Shown in pieces: positions 17,652 to 26,209 of a stretch of 64,000 nt of DNA. Position numbers and translations under genes: made by a program. Numbering within the stretch: position 1 is the first letter of the stretch; each line of letters opens with the position of its first letter. The stretch is taken from assembly GCF_009646335.1 (NCBI RefSeq), contig NZ_WJBU01000011.1, forward strand, positions 62,001 through 126,000, read 5' to 3'. This DNA comes from Caenimonas koreensis DSM 17982 (lineage in GTDB: Bacteria > Pseudomonadota > Gammaproteobacteria > Burkholderiales > Burkholderiaceae_C). The notes under the pieces were generated by a model. That model was not told the DNA's origin, ran no database searches, and worked only from the letters and a program-made list of their open reading frames with translations.

Positions 17652-19136
17652 ATGCAAGACGGCTCCCTCCTCGCCGCGGTTGACCTCGGCTCCAACAGTT
17701 TTCGCCTCGAAATCGGGCGGCTGGACCATGGCCAGATCCGCCGCACTGAATACCTCAAGGAAACCGTGCGCCAGGGCAATGGCCTGGACGAATCGCGCAA
17801 CCTCACGCAAGACGCGATGCAGCGCGGGCTCGATTGCCTGGCTCGCTTTGGCGAGCGGCTGCGCGGCTTTCGCAAGTCACAGGTGCGAGCCGTTGCCACG
17901 CAGACGCTGCGCGAGGCACGCAACCGCGAAGCATTCCTTGCCAAAGCCAACCAGGTACTGGGCTTTCCGATCGAAGTGATATCCGGCCGCGAAGAAGCGC
18001 GGCTGATCTACCAGGGCGTTGCACGCTTGCTGCCGCAGTCTGACGAGCGCCGTCTTGTCGTCGACATCGGCGGCCGCTCCACCGAGCTGATCCTCGGCCA
18101 GCGCTTCGAGGCGCAGGTGATGGACAGCTTTCGCGTGGGCAGCGTCGCATGGTCGATGAAGTATTTTCCGCAGGGCGAATTCACGACATCAGCATTCCAG
18201 GCCGCCGAGGTCGCTGCCAAAGCCGTGCTCGATGAGGCGCTGGATGCGTACTCGCATGATCGCTGGGAGATCGCATACGGCTCGTCGGGCACGATCGGCG
18301 CCGTCGCCGACGTGTTGCTGGCCAGCGGCTTCGAGTCGGCGGCCGTCACGCGCGACGCGCTCGAATGGCTGCGCGAGCAGTTGATCGCCGCTCGATCGGC
18401 CGACCGCGTGAAACTCGAGGGCCTGAAGGACGACCGCCGCGCCGTGATCGGCGGTGGCCTCAGCGTCCTGCTTGCCGTGTTCGACTTGCTCGGCATCGAC
18501 GAGATGCTGGCGGCGCAAGGTGCTTTGCGCCATGGTGCGCTCTACGACCTGCTCGATCGCGAGCATGGCGAAACCGACATCCGCTCCAGCACCGTGGAGC
18601 GGATGGCGGCGAAGTTCGGCGTCGATCTCTCGCAGGCGCAGCGCGTGCGCAAGGTTGCCCTGCAACTGCTTCGCCAGCTACGCGAAGGCGACGGCCCCGG
18701 CGACGTCGAACGGCTCCACAGGCCGGTGGAATGGGCTGCGCGCCTGCACGAGATCGGCAGCCTCATTGCGCACAGCGACTATCACAAGCATGGCGCGTAC
18801 ATCCTCGAGAACGCCGACGCCGCCGGTTTTGCGCAGCCCGAGCTGCACCAGCTCGGCCTGCTGGTGCTGGGCCACCGCGGCAAGCTGCGCAAGCTCGAAG
18901 CCGACTTCGGCGACGACGAATTCGTGCACCAGCTGCTGGCCCTGCGGCTGGCCGTGCTGCTGTGCCACGCGCGCCGCGATCCGGACCTGCGCGGCCTCAC
19001 CTTGCGCGCCGATGGCCGCACCGTCACCCTGGAATTGCGCCCCGACTGGGCTGCCGCCTACCCGCAGTCTGCGCACCTGCTGCGTGAGGAATGTGTGGCA
19101 TGGCAGAAAACCCCCTGGGCGTTTGCACTGGACTGA
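17652..19136 (+). CDS. ppx: Exopolyphosphatase (Ppx/GppA family)
   Basis: Ppx hydrolyses terminal phosphates from polyphosphate chains. The 494-residue product has the actin-like ATPase-fold motifs AVDLGSNSFRLEIGR near the start, VVDIGGRSTELILG (near 135) and GSSGTIGAV, then a C-terminal HD-like helical domain with HEIGSLIAHSDYHKHGAYI. It belongs to the longer Ppx class. The start at 17652 (MQDGSLLAAVDLG) fits the family; an ATG at 17625 nine codons upstream is possible, and neither has a clear ribosome-binding site. No Pho box was found in the 61-nt gap before it. It converges on the CYTH-CHAD gene. Confidence 0.93.
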   Translation: MQDGSLLAAVDLGSNSFRLEIGRLDHGQIRRTEYLKETVRQGNGLDESRNLTQDAMQRGLDCLARFGERLRGFRKSQVRAVATQTLREARNREAFLAKANQVLGFPIEVISGREEARLIYQGVARLLPQSDERRLVVDIGGRSTELILGQRFEAQVMDSFRVGSVAWSMKYFPQGEFTTSAFQAAEVAAKAVLDEALDAYSHDRWEIAYGSSGTIGAVADVLLASGFESAAVTRDALEWLREQLIAARSADRVKLEGLKDDRRAVIGGGLSVLLAVFDLLGIDEMLAAQGALRHGALYDLLDREHGETDIRSSTVERMAAKFGVDLSQAQRVRKVALQLLRQLREGDGPGDVERLHRPVEWAARLHEIGSLIAHSDYHKHGAYILENADAAGFAQPELHQLGLLVLGHRGKLRKLEADFGDDEFVHQLLALRLAVLLCHARRDPDLRGLTLRADGRTVTLELRPDWAAAYPQSAHLLREECVAWQKTPWAFALD

Positions 19137-19167
19137 GTTGCGCCCATGCGCACGCCGCTGAAACGCA

Positions 19168-20646
19168 CTATGGCCAAAAAGGCTTGCGCCTGAGAAACCG
19201 TGCGAGCTCGTTTGCGCAGGCACGGGCACTGACGTGGCACTGCGCCGCCAGCCAGCCTTGGCCGAACATGGCATCGGTATCGCGGCGAGCACGTTGGCGG
19301 TGAGCGTCCAGCGCGCCCAATTCATCGTTGTACTGCCCCAGTGCATCCTGCAGGGGTTGGGCCGCTTCGAGATAGCGCGCCACGTCTTTGCGCCCAAATA
19401 ACGAAGCTGCGAGTTGCGCGACGTAGCGCAGCCGCTTCAGCCGCTTGCGCACCCGGTGCTGGCGGGCCTCGTCAAGTTGGCCATACCGCCTGCTGTCGTG
19501 TACCAGCGCCCGATGAAGGCGGGCAAGCCGCTGCGACACAAGGCGGCGCGCTGATGCGTCGCGGCTGGCGCCGCCTTCGCCCGCCGCCGCCGTGGCCGCC
19601 TCCAGCAGCACCAGGAGCGCCTGCTGGAACGGCTGCGATCGCACGGCGCGCGAGAGCTCGCTCGCACCAACAGGCGTCGGCCAGTCAAGTTGCGGCCCGC
19701 CATCAGCCACGATGCGCGGACCGATGAGCGTGATGAGGTTGTGCCGGTCACGGTGCTCGCCCAGCAGCCGGAACACGCCAGCCAGCTCCGCCTCGTGGCG
19801 CGTGTCCAGCCCCGGCACGCACCGGCTGAATTCCCGCACCACGACACGCAAGCGGCGAAGGCCGATGCGCAGCTGGTGGACGATGTCGGCATCGTCACAC
19901 CCATCACCAACCGCCGAGGCGTTTGCAAACACCTGGTCGAGCGCATGCAGGGCCATTTCGGCCACCACGTTCACCGCACTCGCGTGCCGATGCAGTGAAG
20001 GTTGCGAGGCCGGCGTGGCATCGGGAATAGCCCTGCCCCTCGCGAGCAAGTCACCGCGCAGCGCCTTGCTCGCCGTCGAGATCCACAGCCCGTGCTCCTG
20101 AGCCCATTGGCGGGCCACTCGCACGGCAGCCGCCGGATCGCCATGCACACACTCGAACTCAATCTCGCAGACGGGCAGCGACGCGTCAGCGGCACGAATG
20201 TGGCCGCGGTCGAAGGCGATCTCCACACGATTGCCGTGCGAGTCTGAAATCTCGCTGGCGACGCGATACACGTCAGTCTCAAACCGCGCGACCAGAGGCT
20301 CGGCGTCGCCGAGATCGCGAACGCCCAGGGCGGTGCGAAACGCTTTTTCGACCACCGAGCCTGCATGCCGCTGCAGCGACACGGCAGGGACTGCCGCCGC
20401 GCGGCCAAGCGGCACGTTGTGCTCCAGCCGGGCGTGGCCGTGGGCACCCGGCGCCTTCGCTGTCTGCACCCACTCGCGGCCTTCCTTGCGCAAGCGAAGC
20501 GCCAAATGGTGGCGTGCCAGCAATTCGTCCGCTGAATCGAAGTACACCGCGCGCATGCGCTGGCGCGGCGCGGAGCCAAGCGCGGCGGCAATATCCCGGC
20601 TGCGTTCCGGCGGGACCTGTAGCTTCAATTCGAATTCGATCGACAT
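19168..20646 (-). CDS. CYTH and CHAD domain-containing protein
   Basis: This 492-residue protein joins a CYTH domain (about residues 1-200, with EFELKLQV at the start, the ExExK metal-binding pattern) to a helical CHAD domain (about 215-480, rich in Arg and His, for example HQLRIGLRRLRVVVREF and RVRKRLKRLRYVAQL). CYTH enzymes hydrolyse triphosphates, and CHAD domains bind polyphosphate through conserved basic residues. It is the last gene of the ppk1-sixA group, next to ppx, so a role on polyphosphate granules or in triphosphate hydrolysis is likely. Confidence 0.9.
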   Translation of the reverse strand: MSIEFELKLQVPPERSRDIAAALGSAPRQRMRAVYFDSADELLARHHLALRLRKEGREWVQTAKAPGAHGHARLEHNVPLGRAAAVPAVSLQRHAGSVVEKAFRTALGVRDLGDAEPLVARFETDVYRVASEISDSHGNRVEIAFDRGHIRAADASLPVCEIEFECVHGDPAAAVRVARQWAQEHGLWISTASKALRGDLLARGRAIPDATPASQPSLHRHASAVNVVAEMALHALDQVFANASAVGDGCDDADIVHQLRIGLRRLRVVVREFSRCVPGLDTRHEAELAGVFRLLGEHRDRHNLITLIGPRIVADGGPQLDWPTPVGASELSRAVRSQPFQQALLVLLEAATAAAGEGGASRDASARRLVSQRLARLHRALVHDSRRYGQLDEARQHRVRKRLKRLRYVAQLAASLFGRKDVARYLEAAQPLQDALGQYNDELGALDAHRQRARRDTDAMFGQGWLAAQCHVSARACANELARFLRRKPFWP

Positions 20647-20692
20647 GGTGGCCCTGAAAGTCGAACGGTAGCACCAGGCCCCGTGTCGGCGG

Positions 20693-21157
20693 CTAGCCGA
20701 CGGTGTCCGGCGACTGCACGGCGATCAGCAAGGTCTGCTGGTGCCCGTCACGCTCGCGGGTGCGAAACCACCAGACGGCGCCCTTGCGGATCGGGCAGGC
20801 GGGCTGCTTGAGCTGCAACAGCTGCGCCACGGTTTCCCCAAGCACAGGCTGGTGGCCGACGATCACCACATGCTCCTTGGCATCGGGCCATTTGGCTGCT
20901 TCGAGGACGCCGGCGACGGTGCCGTCGGGCGCGAGCTCGGTGCGGGTCTTGAACTTGCGGCCCAGCGCCATCGCTGTCTGTTCACACCGAAGCGCGGGGC
21001 TCGCCAGGATGCGCGCGCCCTCCGGCAAGTGCCGGTCGAGCCATGCGGCCATGCGCATGGCTTGCTTCTCGCCGCGCGCCGTCAACGCGCGTTGCAGGTC
21101 GTCACCGCCGTCTACATCGTCCACGGCTTCGGCATGCCGCCACAAAATCAGGTCCAT
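20693..21157 (-). CDS. sixA: Phosphohistidine phosphatase SixA-like
   Basis: The 154-residue product belongs to the histidine phosphatase superfamily: the catalytic RHAE is at residues 7-10 and the second histidine is in VIVGHQPVLGE. SixA removes phosphate from phosphohistidines of phosphotransfer proteins. Here it lies 3 nt after ppk1, an enzyme that works through a phosphohistidine, and 46 nt before the CHAD gene; the true substrate is not shown by sequence. Confidence 0.85.
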   Translation of the reverse strand: MDLILWRHAEAVDDVDGGDDLQRALTARGEKQAMRMAAWLDRHLPEGARILASPALRCEQTAMALGRKFKTRTELAPDGTVAGVLEAAKWPDAKEHVVIVGHQPVLGETVAQLLQLKQPACPIRKGAVWWFRTRERDGHQQTLLIAVQSPDTVG

Positions 21158-21160
21158 GGT

Positions 21161-23239
21161 TTAACCAGCTTCCTGCCCCTTGGGGGCAACATAGCGCGCC
21201 GCGAGGGCTGCCTGCGCACTCGGCGCCCTGGCGTCACTTGCGCGCTTGACGCGCTTGTAATGTCCGTCCGCCATCAGGTCCCAGGCGTCGCGCTCATCGT
21301 GCAGGTACGCGACCAGGCACTCGTCCACGATGCGCTGGCGCAGGACGGGATCGTTCACGGGCCACGCCAGTTCCACCCGGCGCAGCATGTTGCGGTTCAT
21401 CCAGTCGGCGCTCGACAGGTAGAGCTGCTCGTCATCGTCGAGCCGGAAATAGATGACCCGCGAGTGCTCGAGGAAGCGCCCGATGATCGAGCGCACGCGG
21501 ATGTTGTCCGTCACGCCCGGCAATCGGGCCGGCAACATGCAGGCGCCGCGCACGATCAGGTCAATGCTCACGCCTGCCTGCCCGGCGCGCACCAGCGCCT
21601 GCATCAGCGGCAGGTCGGTCAATGCGTTCATCTTGATGACGATGCGTGCCTTCTTTCCTTGCGCAGCACCTTCGGTCAGTGCCTCGATCCGGTCGAGCAG
21701 CTTGCGATGCAGGTGAAACGGCGCAAGCCACACCTGCGCAAGACGCGGCAGGCGGCTGTGGCTGGCCAGATGGACAAAAACGGCTTCAAGATCGGACGTG
21801 AGCGCCACGTTGGCCGTCAGGTAGCTCAGGTCTGTGTAGAGCCGCGCCGTGCGCGAGTTGTAGTTGCCCGTGGACAGGTGCGCATAGCGAACAAGCTGTC
21901 GCCCTTCGCGCCGCGTGATGAGCAACATCTTCGCGTGGGTCTTCAGGCCGATCACGCCATAGACCACTTGCGCGCCGATCGCCTCCAGTGACTCGGCCCA
22001 GTTGATATTGGCCTCTTCATCGAAGCGCGCTTTCAGCTCCACAACCGCAGTCACTTCCTTGCCGCGCCGCACGGCCTCCTGCAACAAGTCCATCAGTTCA
22101 GAGTCGGCGCCGGTGCGGTAGATGGTCTGCTTGATTGCCAGCACCTTCGGGTCGTGCACGGCTTCGCGCAGGAACGCCAGCACGCCGTCGTAGCTCTCGA
22201 ACGGCTGGTGGATCAGGACATCGCGTTTGCGCAACTGCTCGAAGATCGACTGCCCCGGCACGAGTTGGACGGGATACGTCGGTGTGTGGGGGGCGAAGAG
22301 CAGCTTCGGCTCGTCGAGCAGGTCGATCAGTTGCGCGAACCGCACGAGGTTCACCGGGCCATGCACGCGATACAGCGCGCCCGGCGGCAACTCGAACTCA
22401 CGCAGCAGGAAAGCCGAGAGATATTCGGAACACCCCGACGAGACTTCCAGGCGCACGGCCTGGCCGTAGTGGCGATGCTGCAAGCCCAGCCGCAAGGCGG
22501 TGCGCAGGTCTTTCACGTCGTCTTCGTCCACCGCCAGGTCCGAGTGGCGGGTAACGCGGAACTGCGAGAACTCGCCGACCTGGCGCCCCGCGAAGAGGCT
22601 GTCGAGGTGCGCGCGGATCACGCTGGAGAGCGACACGAAGAGCGACTTGCCGCGCGACACGCGCGAGGGCATGCGGATCAGGCGCGGCAGCACACGCGGC
22701 ACCTTCACGATGGCGATCTCGTTCTCACGGCCGAAGGCGTCCTTGCCCGACAGGCGCACGATGAAGTTGAGCGATTTGTTCGCCACCTGCGGGAACGGGT
22801 GCGCGGGATCCAGGCCCACCGGAATGAGCAAGGGCCGCACGTCGGATTCAAAGTAGCTGGCTACCCAGGCGCGCTGGGCCGCAGTGCGCTCGCCACTGGA
22901 GACGATCTCGATGCCTTTTTTGGCAAACGCGGGCATCAGCTCGTCGTTGTAGAGCGAATACTGCTTGTCCACCAGTAAGTGCGCGGCGCGCGACAGGCTC
23001 ACGAACGACTGCACGGAGTATTCGCCCTTCGCCTGCCCCGTCTGCACGGCTGTCAGGTGTGGCGCAGCACGCACTTCGAAGAACTCGTCGAGGTTGGACG
23101 AGACGATGCACAGGTAGCGAAGCCGCTCAAGCAACGGCACGTCGGCGCGATGCGCCCAGTCCAGCACGCGCTCGTTGAAAGCGAGGATGCTGTGGTCACG
23201 GTCGAGGAAAGGGATTCCCTGCGAGGAAGGCGCGGACAC
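21161..23239 (-). CDS. ppk1: Polyphosphate kinase 1
   Basis: PPK1 builds long polyphosphate chains from ATP at the membrane. The 692-residue protein has all four domains of the family. The phospholipase-D-like histidine motifs are GLKTHAKMLL with His435, the expected phosphoacceptor, and FLEHSRVIYF with His592; these positions match the numbering of the Escherichia coli enzyme. It also has STGNYNSRTARLYTD and LSSADWMNRN. It starts with GTG at 23239. A Pho box and -10 precede it within the 3' end of the upstream glycosyltransferase gene, so it can be transcribed separately under phosphate starvation. Confidence 0.97.
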   Translation of the reverse strand: MSAPSSQGIPFLDRDHSILAFNERVLDWAHRADVPLLERLRYLCIVSSNLDEFFEVRAAPHLTAVQTGQAKGEYSVQSFVSLSRAAHLLVDKQYSLYNDELMPAFAKKGIEIVSSGERTAAQRAWVASYFESDVRPLLIPVGLDPAHPFPQVANKSLNFIVRLSGKDAFGRENEIAIVKVPRVLPRLIRMPSRVSRGKSLFVSLSSVIRAHLDSLFAGRQVGEFSQFRVTRHSDLAVDEDDVKDLRTALRLGLQHRHYGQAVRLEVSSGCSEYLSAFLLREFELPPGALYRVHGPVNLVRFAQLIDLLDEPKLLFAPHTPTYPVQLVPGQSIFEQLRKRDVLIHQPFESYDGVLAFLREAVHDPKVLAIKQTIYRTGADSELMDLLQEAVRRGKEVTAVVELKARFDEEANINWAESLEAIGAQVVYGVIGLKTHAKMLLITRREGRQLVRYAHLSTGNYNSRTARLYTDLSYLTANVALTSDLEAVFVHLASHSRLPRLAQVWLAPFHLHRKLLDRIEALTEGAAQGKKARIVIKMNALTDLPLMQALVRAGQAGVSIDLIVRGACMLPARLPGVTDNIRVRSIIGRFLEHSRVIYFRLDDDEQLYLSSADWMNRNMLRRVELAWPVNDPVLRQRIVDECLVAYLHDERDAWDLMADGHYKRVKRASDARAPSAQAALAARYVAPKGQEAG

Positions 23240-23268
23240 GGCGGCGGCGGAGATCAGGGTGTAAGTCG

Positions 23269-23323
23269 ATTTGATGAAGCAATTGTGACAGTGTCACTTA
23301 GCCAGATGACAGGTTCGTGACGG
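23269..23323 (-). promoter_or_regulatory. Pho box and -10 in front of ppk1, inside the end of the agt-like gene
   Basis: On the minus strand CCGTCAC (23323-23317) and CTGTCAT (23312-23306) are 11 bp apart, and a further CTGTCAC lies at 23291-23285. After 10 bp comes TCAAAT (23274-23269), a 4-of-6 -10, the same spacing as at pstS. The first two repeats are part of the last codons of the upstream gene. Confidence 0.75.
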
Positions 23324-24386
23324 CCTGTGTGGGCTGTGTTTGCGCTTTGTCATGTGCGCGCGCCTGCACAAGAAAGCTCGCAAAAAGGCGGGTCGCGTGC
23401 GCCCAGCTGAAGTCGAGCGAACGGGCGCGCGCTTCATGGCGCGGCACACCCATCGCACCGAAGCTGGCCTTCTGCAAATCTTCATGCATCACACCGCCCA
23501 GGCTGCGGCCGCTGTCGTGCAGGCGGCCCAGCACTTCGAGCGGGCCATCCACCGGAAACGCAGCAACTGGCGTGCCACACGCCATGGCCTCGACCATCAC
23601 CAGGCCGAACGTGTCTGCGTGACTTGGGAAGACAAACAGGTCCGCGCCTGCATACACCGTTGCCAGCTTGTCGCGCGGCAACAGGCCCAGCCATCGCACC
23701 TGTGGAAACCGCTGCTTCAGCGATGCTTCGACCGGGCCGACACCGCAGACCACCTTGGTGCCGGGAAAGTCCATCTTCAGGAAGGCCTCGATGTTTTTCT
23801 CGTATGAAACACGTCCCACAAACAAGGAGATGGGCCGCGCCAGGCCGGCGAATTCCGCAATGTCGGCGGGCCGCGCCTGGTATTCGAAGAGCGTCGTGTC
23901 CACGCCATGCGTCCACGCGCGCAGGTTGCGAAAGCCCCTGCCCTCCAGCATGCGCAGCACGCTTTGCGTCGGCACCATGATCCCGGACGAGTGCTTGTGG
24001 AAGTGGCGCATGACCGCATAGCCCCACCCCACTGGCACACGTGCCGCGGCGTTCACGATCTCGGGGAACTTCGTGTGGAACGCCGTGGTGAAGCGCAGCC
24101 CCTTCGACAGGCAGTAGGAGCGGCCCGCCCAGCCGAGTGGCCCTTCCGTGGCGAGGTGGATCGCATCGGGCTGGAACTCGTCCAGCATTTCGCGCAGGCG
24201 CTTCTTCGGCGAAATTGCGAGATCGATGCCCGCATAGCCGGGACACGGGCGCGTTGCAAACAAGCCGGGCTGGATCACTTTGACCTCGTAGCCGAGCAGC
24301 GTGAGTTCACGCACCAGTTCCACGAGCGTCGTCACGACGCCATTGACCTGCGGCAGCCAGGCGTCAGTCACCAATGCGAGTTTCAT
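23298..24386 (-). CDS. agt: Glycosyltransferase family 4 protein, likely glycolipid-forming (Agt-like)
   Basis: This 362-residue GT-B fold enzyme starts with the GT4 pattern TDAWLPQVNGVVTTL and has the C-terminal donor-binding segment DTFGLVMVEAMACGTPVAAF. Relatives include PimB/SqdX-type enzymes that put a sugar on diacylglycerol or a related lipid. Its ATG overlaps the stop of the metallophosphoesterase gene by 4 nt. In several bacteria a phosphate-starvation phospholipase C gene (plcP) is coupled in the same way to a glycosyltransferase (agt) that converts the released diacylglycerol to glycolipid. The name rests on that context as much as on sequence. Confidence 0.7.
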   Translation of the reverse strand: MKLALVTDAWLPQVNGVVTTLVELVRELTLLGYEVKVIQPGLFATRPCPGYAGIDLAISPKKRLREMLDEFQPDAIHLATEGPLGWAGRSYCLSKGLRFTTAFHTKFPEIVNAAARVPVGWGYAVMRHFHKHSSGIMVPTQSVLRMLEGRGFRNLRAWTHGVDTTLFEYQARPADIAEFAGLARPISLFVGRVSYEKNIEAFLKMDFPGTKVVCGVGPVEASLKQRFPQVRWLGLLPRDKLATVYAGADLFVFPSHADTFGLVMVEAMACGTPVAAFPVDGPLEVLGRLHDSGRSLGGVMHEDLQKASFGAMGVPRHEARARSLDFSWAHATRLFASFLVQARAHDKAQTQPTQAVTNLSSG

Positions 24387-25291
24387 GCGTGTTCCTTCAC
24401 GAGGGCGGTGGCGGGTTGGATGGCGGTGTGTGAATGGGTGCCGGGGACGTCGTGGCCGGTGCTCCAGCTCAAAAGTTCGAGCCGGCCGTCGAAGTGCTCG
24501 ACGAGTGCGCTGCGGCTTTCAACCCAGTCGCCGTCGTTGCAATACAGAACGCCGTCGATCATTCGCATCTCTGCGCGGTGGATGTGGCCGCAGACAACGC
24601 CGTCGTGGCCGCGGCGCTTGGCTTCATGGGCAACGGCCGCTTCAAAGTCAGTGACGTAGTTCAGCGCCTTCTTCACCTTCTGCTTGAGGTACGCCGAGAG
24701 CGACCAGTACGGCAGGCCGAGCCGGGCGCGCATGTGGTTGAGATGGCGGTTCAGCCGCAAGGTGAACTCATACAGGTTGTCGCCGACATACGCGAGCCAC
24801 TTTGCGCACTGCACGACGCCATCGAAGTAGTCGCCATGAATCACCCACAGGCTGCGGCCATCTGCCGTGACGTGCACGGCTTCATTGCGCACTTCGATGC
24901 CGCCGAAATGATGGCCCGCAAACTGCCGTGCGAATTCGTCATGGTTGCCCGGCACGTAGATCACGCGGCAACCCTTGCGCGCTGCACGCAGCAGCTTCTG
25001 CACGACGTCGTTGTGCGCCTGTGGCCAGTACCACCGCTTGCGCAGCTGCCAGCCATCGACGATGTCGCCGACAAGGTACAGGTTGTCGCACGGATAGTCT
25101 TTGAGGAACTGCAGCAGCGCCTGCGCCTGGCAGCCCGGCGTGCCCAGGTGAATATCGGAAATGAAGATCGTGCGCATGCGCTGCCCGCCATGCGCGTCAT
25201 CGGCATCGTGGGTGTTGTGCGTGGTGTCGAACGCTGCGCCGGCGACGATACCTTCTGTGAATGGGAGGAAGGCGTCGAAGGCGGTGCGCAT
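24383..25291 (-). CDS. plcP: Metallophosphoesterase, PlcP-like phospholipase C (LpxH-related family)
   Basis: The 302-residue product is a calcineurin-type metallophosphoesterase: FISDIHLG (Asp46, His48), VGDIVDGW, PGNHDEF (116-118), IHGDYFD and CGHIHRAE supply the metal ligands. It is often annotated as UDP-2,3-diacylglucosamine diphosphatase, but LpxH has Arg in GNRD where this has His in GNHD, and the gene lies in a Pho-boxed operon with olsB-like and glycosyltransferase genes. That fits PlcP, which cuts phospholipid head groups during phosphate starvation. The ATG at 25291 has AAGGA and GAGG upstream and sits 4 nt after the previous stop; an ATG at 25177 (MRTIFISDIHLG) is an alternative start. 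Confidence 0.75.
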   Translation of the reverse strand: MRTAFDAFLPFTEGIVAGAAFDTTHNTHDADDAHGGQRMRTIFISDIHLGTPGCQAQALLQFLKDYPCDNLYLVGDIVDGWQLRKRWYWPQAHNDVVQKLLRAARKGCRVIYVPGNHDEFARQFAGHHFGGIEVRNEAVHVTADGRSLWVIHGDYFDGVVQCAKWLAYVGDNLYEFTLRLNRHLNHMRARLGLPYWSLSAYLKQKVKKALNYVTDFEAAVAHEAKRRGHDGVVCGHIHRAEMRMIDGVLYCNDGDWVESRSALVEHFDGRLELLSWSTGHDVPGTHSHTAIQPATALVKEHA

Positions 25292-25295
25292 CGCC

Positions 25296-26111
25296 TCATT
25301 CCTTGAATTGGCGGCGGTAGCGCGAAGGCAGGTCCGCCACGCGCATCAGCATCGGCAAGTCGGCCGTGTTGAAGTCCGGGTCCCATGCCGGAGGCCCCAG
25401 CACCTTGGCGCCCAGGCGCAAGTAGCCCTTGATCAGCGCGGGCGGCTCGACATCGAGCGAGCCATCGAGTTGCTCGACTGGCAGCGGCAAGCGCGGGCGC
25501 ACGTGATATTCGATCGGCGCCAGGTGCGTCTTGCTCACTTGCTGCCAGATGCTCGCCGCTGCGTCGCCACTCACAACACCGTTGTGCAGCATCGGGATGC
25601 TGGCGCAGCCGATCATCGTGTCGAGCTTGTTGCGATGCATGAATTGCGCCAGCGCGCCCCACAGCGCGAGGATCACGCCGCCGTGGCGATGGTCGCGGTG
25701 CACGCAACTGCGGCCGAGCTCGACCATGCGTTCGCGCAGGAAGCGCAGGCGCGTCAAATCAAATTCCGTGTCGCTATAGGCACCACCCGCGCGCTTGGCC
25801 TGCGCCGGGGTGAGCACACGGTAGGTGCCAATGACTTGCAGTGTTTCGGGGTCACGCACCAGCAGGTGTTCGCAGTAGTCATCGAACAGGTCGACGTCGT
25901 GGCCCGGCACGTTGGTGTTCAGCCGTGCGCCCATCTCCTCTGCGAAGACTTTGAACCTCAGGCGTTGCGCCTGCCGGACTTCGTCCTGATGCCGAGCCCA
26001 CGAAACCAGCGCACCGCCTGCCCTTTGAACATCTGCATCATTTCCTGGAAGTGACCCCCGTTGCACGGCGACCGGCGAAAGTGCAAAGGTCGGGTTCGGC
26101 AGTTCGTTCAT
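25296..26111 (-). CDS. olsB: GNAT-fold N-acyltransferase, probable ornithine lipid synthase OlsB
   Basis: The 271-residue protein is of the acyl-ACP-dependent N-acyltransferase family (Acetyltransf_5): QRLRFKVFAEEMGA, EHLLVRDPETLQVIGTYR, VELGRSCVHRDHRHGGVI and ASIPMLHNGV are its conserved blocks. OlsB adds a 3-hydroxy fatty acid to the alpha-amino group of ornithine, the first step to the phosphorus-free ornithine lipids. No olsA (second acyltransferase) is adjacent. The ATG at 26111 has GGAG 8 nt upstream. It heads an operon with plcP- and agt-like genes and is preceded by a four-repeat Pho box, as expected for a starvation lipid gene. Confidence 0.82.
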   Translation of the reverse strand: MNELPNPTFALSPVAVQRGSLPGNDADVQRAGGALVSWARHQDEVRQAQRLRFKVFAEEMGARLNTNVPGHDVDLFDDYCEHLLVRDPETLQVIGTYRVLTPAQAKRAGGAYSDTEFDLTRLRFLRERMVELGRSCVHRDHRHGGVILALWGALAQFMHRNKLDTMIGCASIPMLHNGVVSGDAAASIWQQVSKTHLAPIEYHVRPRLPLPVEQLDGSLDVEPPALIKGYLRLGAKVLGPPAWDPDFNTADLPMLMRVADLPSRYRRQFKE

Positions 26112-26158
26112 CGATCGGCTCCGGTTGGTCTCGATGAGCGGGAGTGTGCAAACATCCA

Positions 26159-26198
26159 GTGACGCGAATGTGGCAATTGCGGGTCAGTTTGATGACAC
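26159..26198 (-). promoter_or_regulatory. Four-repeat Pho box upstream of the olsB-plcP-agt operon
   Basis: Minus-strand heptamers occur at exact 11-bp steps: GTGTCAT (26198-26192), CTGACCC (26187-26181), TTGCCAC (26176-26170) and GCGTCAC (26165-26159). Against the PhoB consensus CTGTCAY the first matches well and the other three match at about five of seven positions. The spacing puts a -10 near 26143-26148 (CACACT, poor match). Confidence 0.65.
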
Positions 26199-26209
26199 AC
26201 CGCCAGCGT

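Noticed and set aside
24383..25291. Reading the metallophosphoesterase simply as LpxH
   Set aside because: The sequence has GNHD where LpxH has GNRD, and the gene is in an operon with a Pho box and lipid-replacement genes, not with lpx genes. LpxH cannot be fully excluded.
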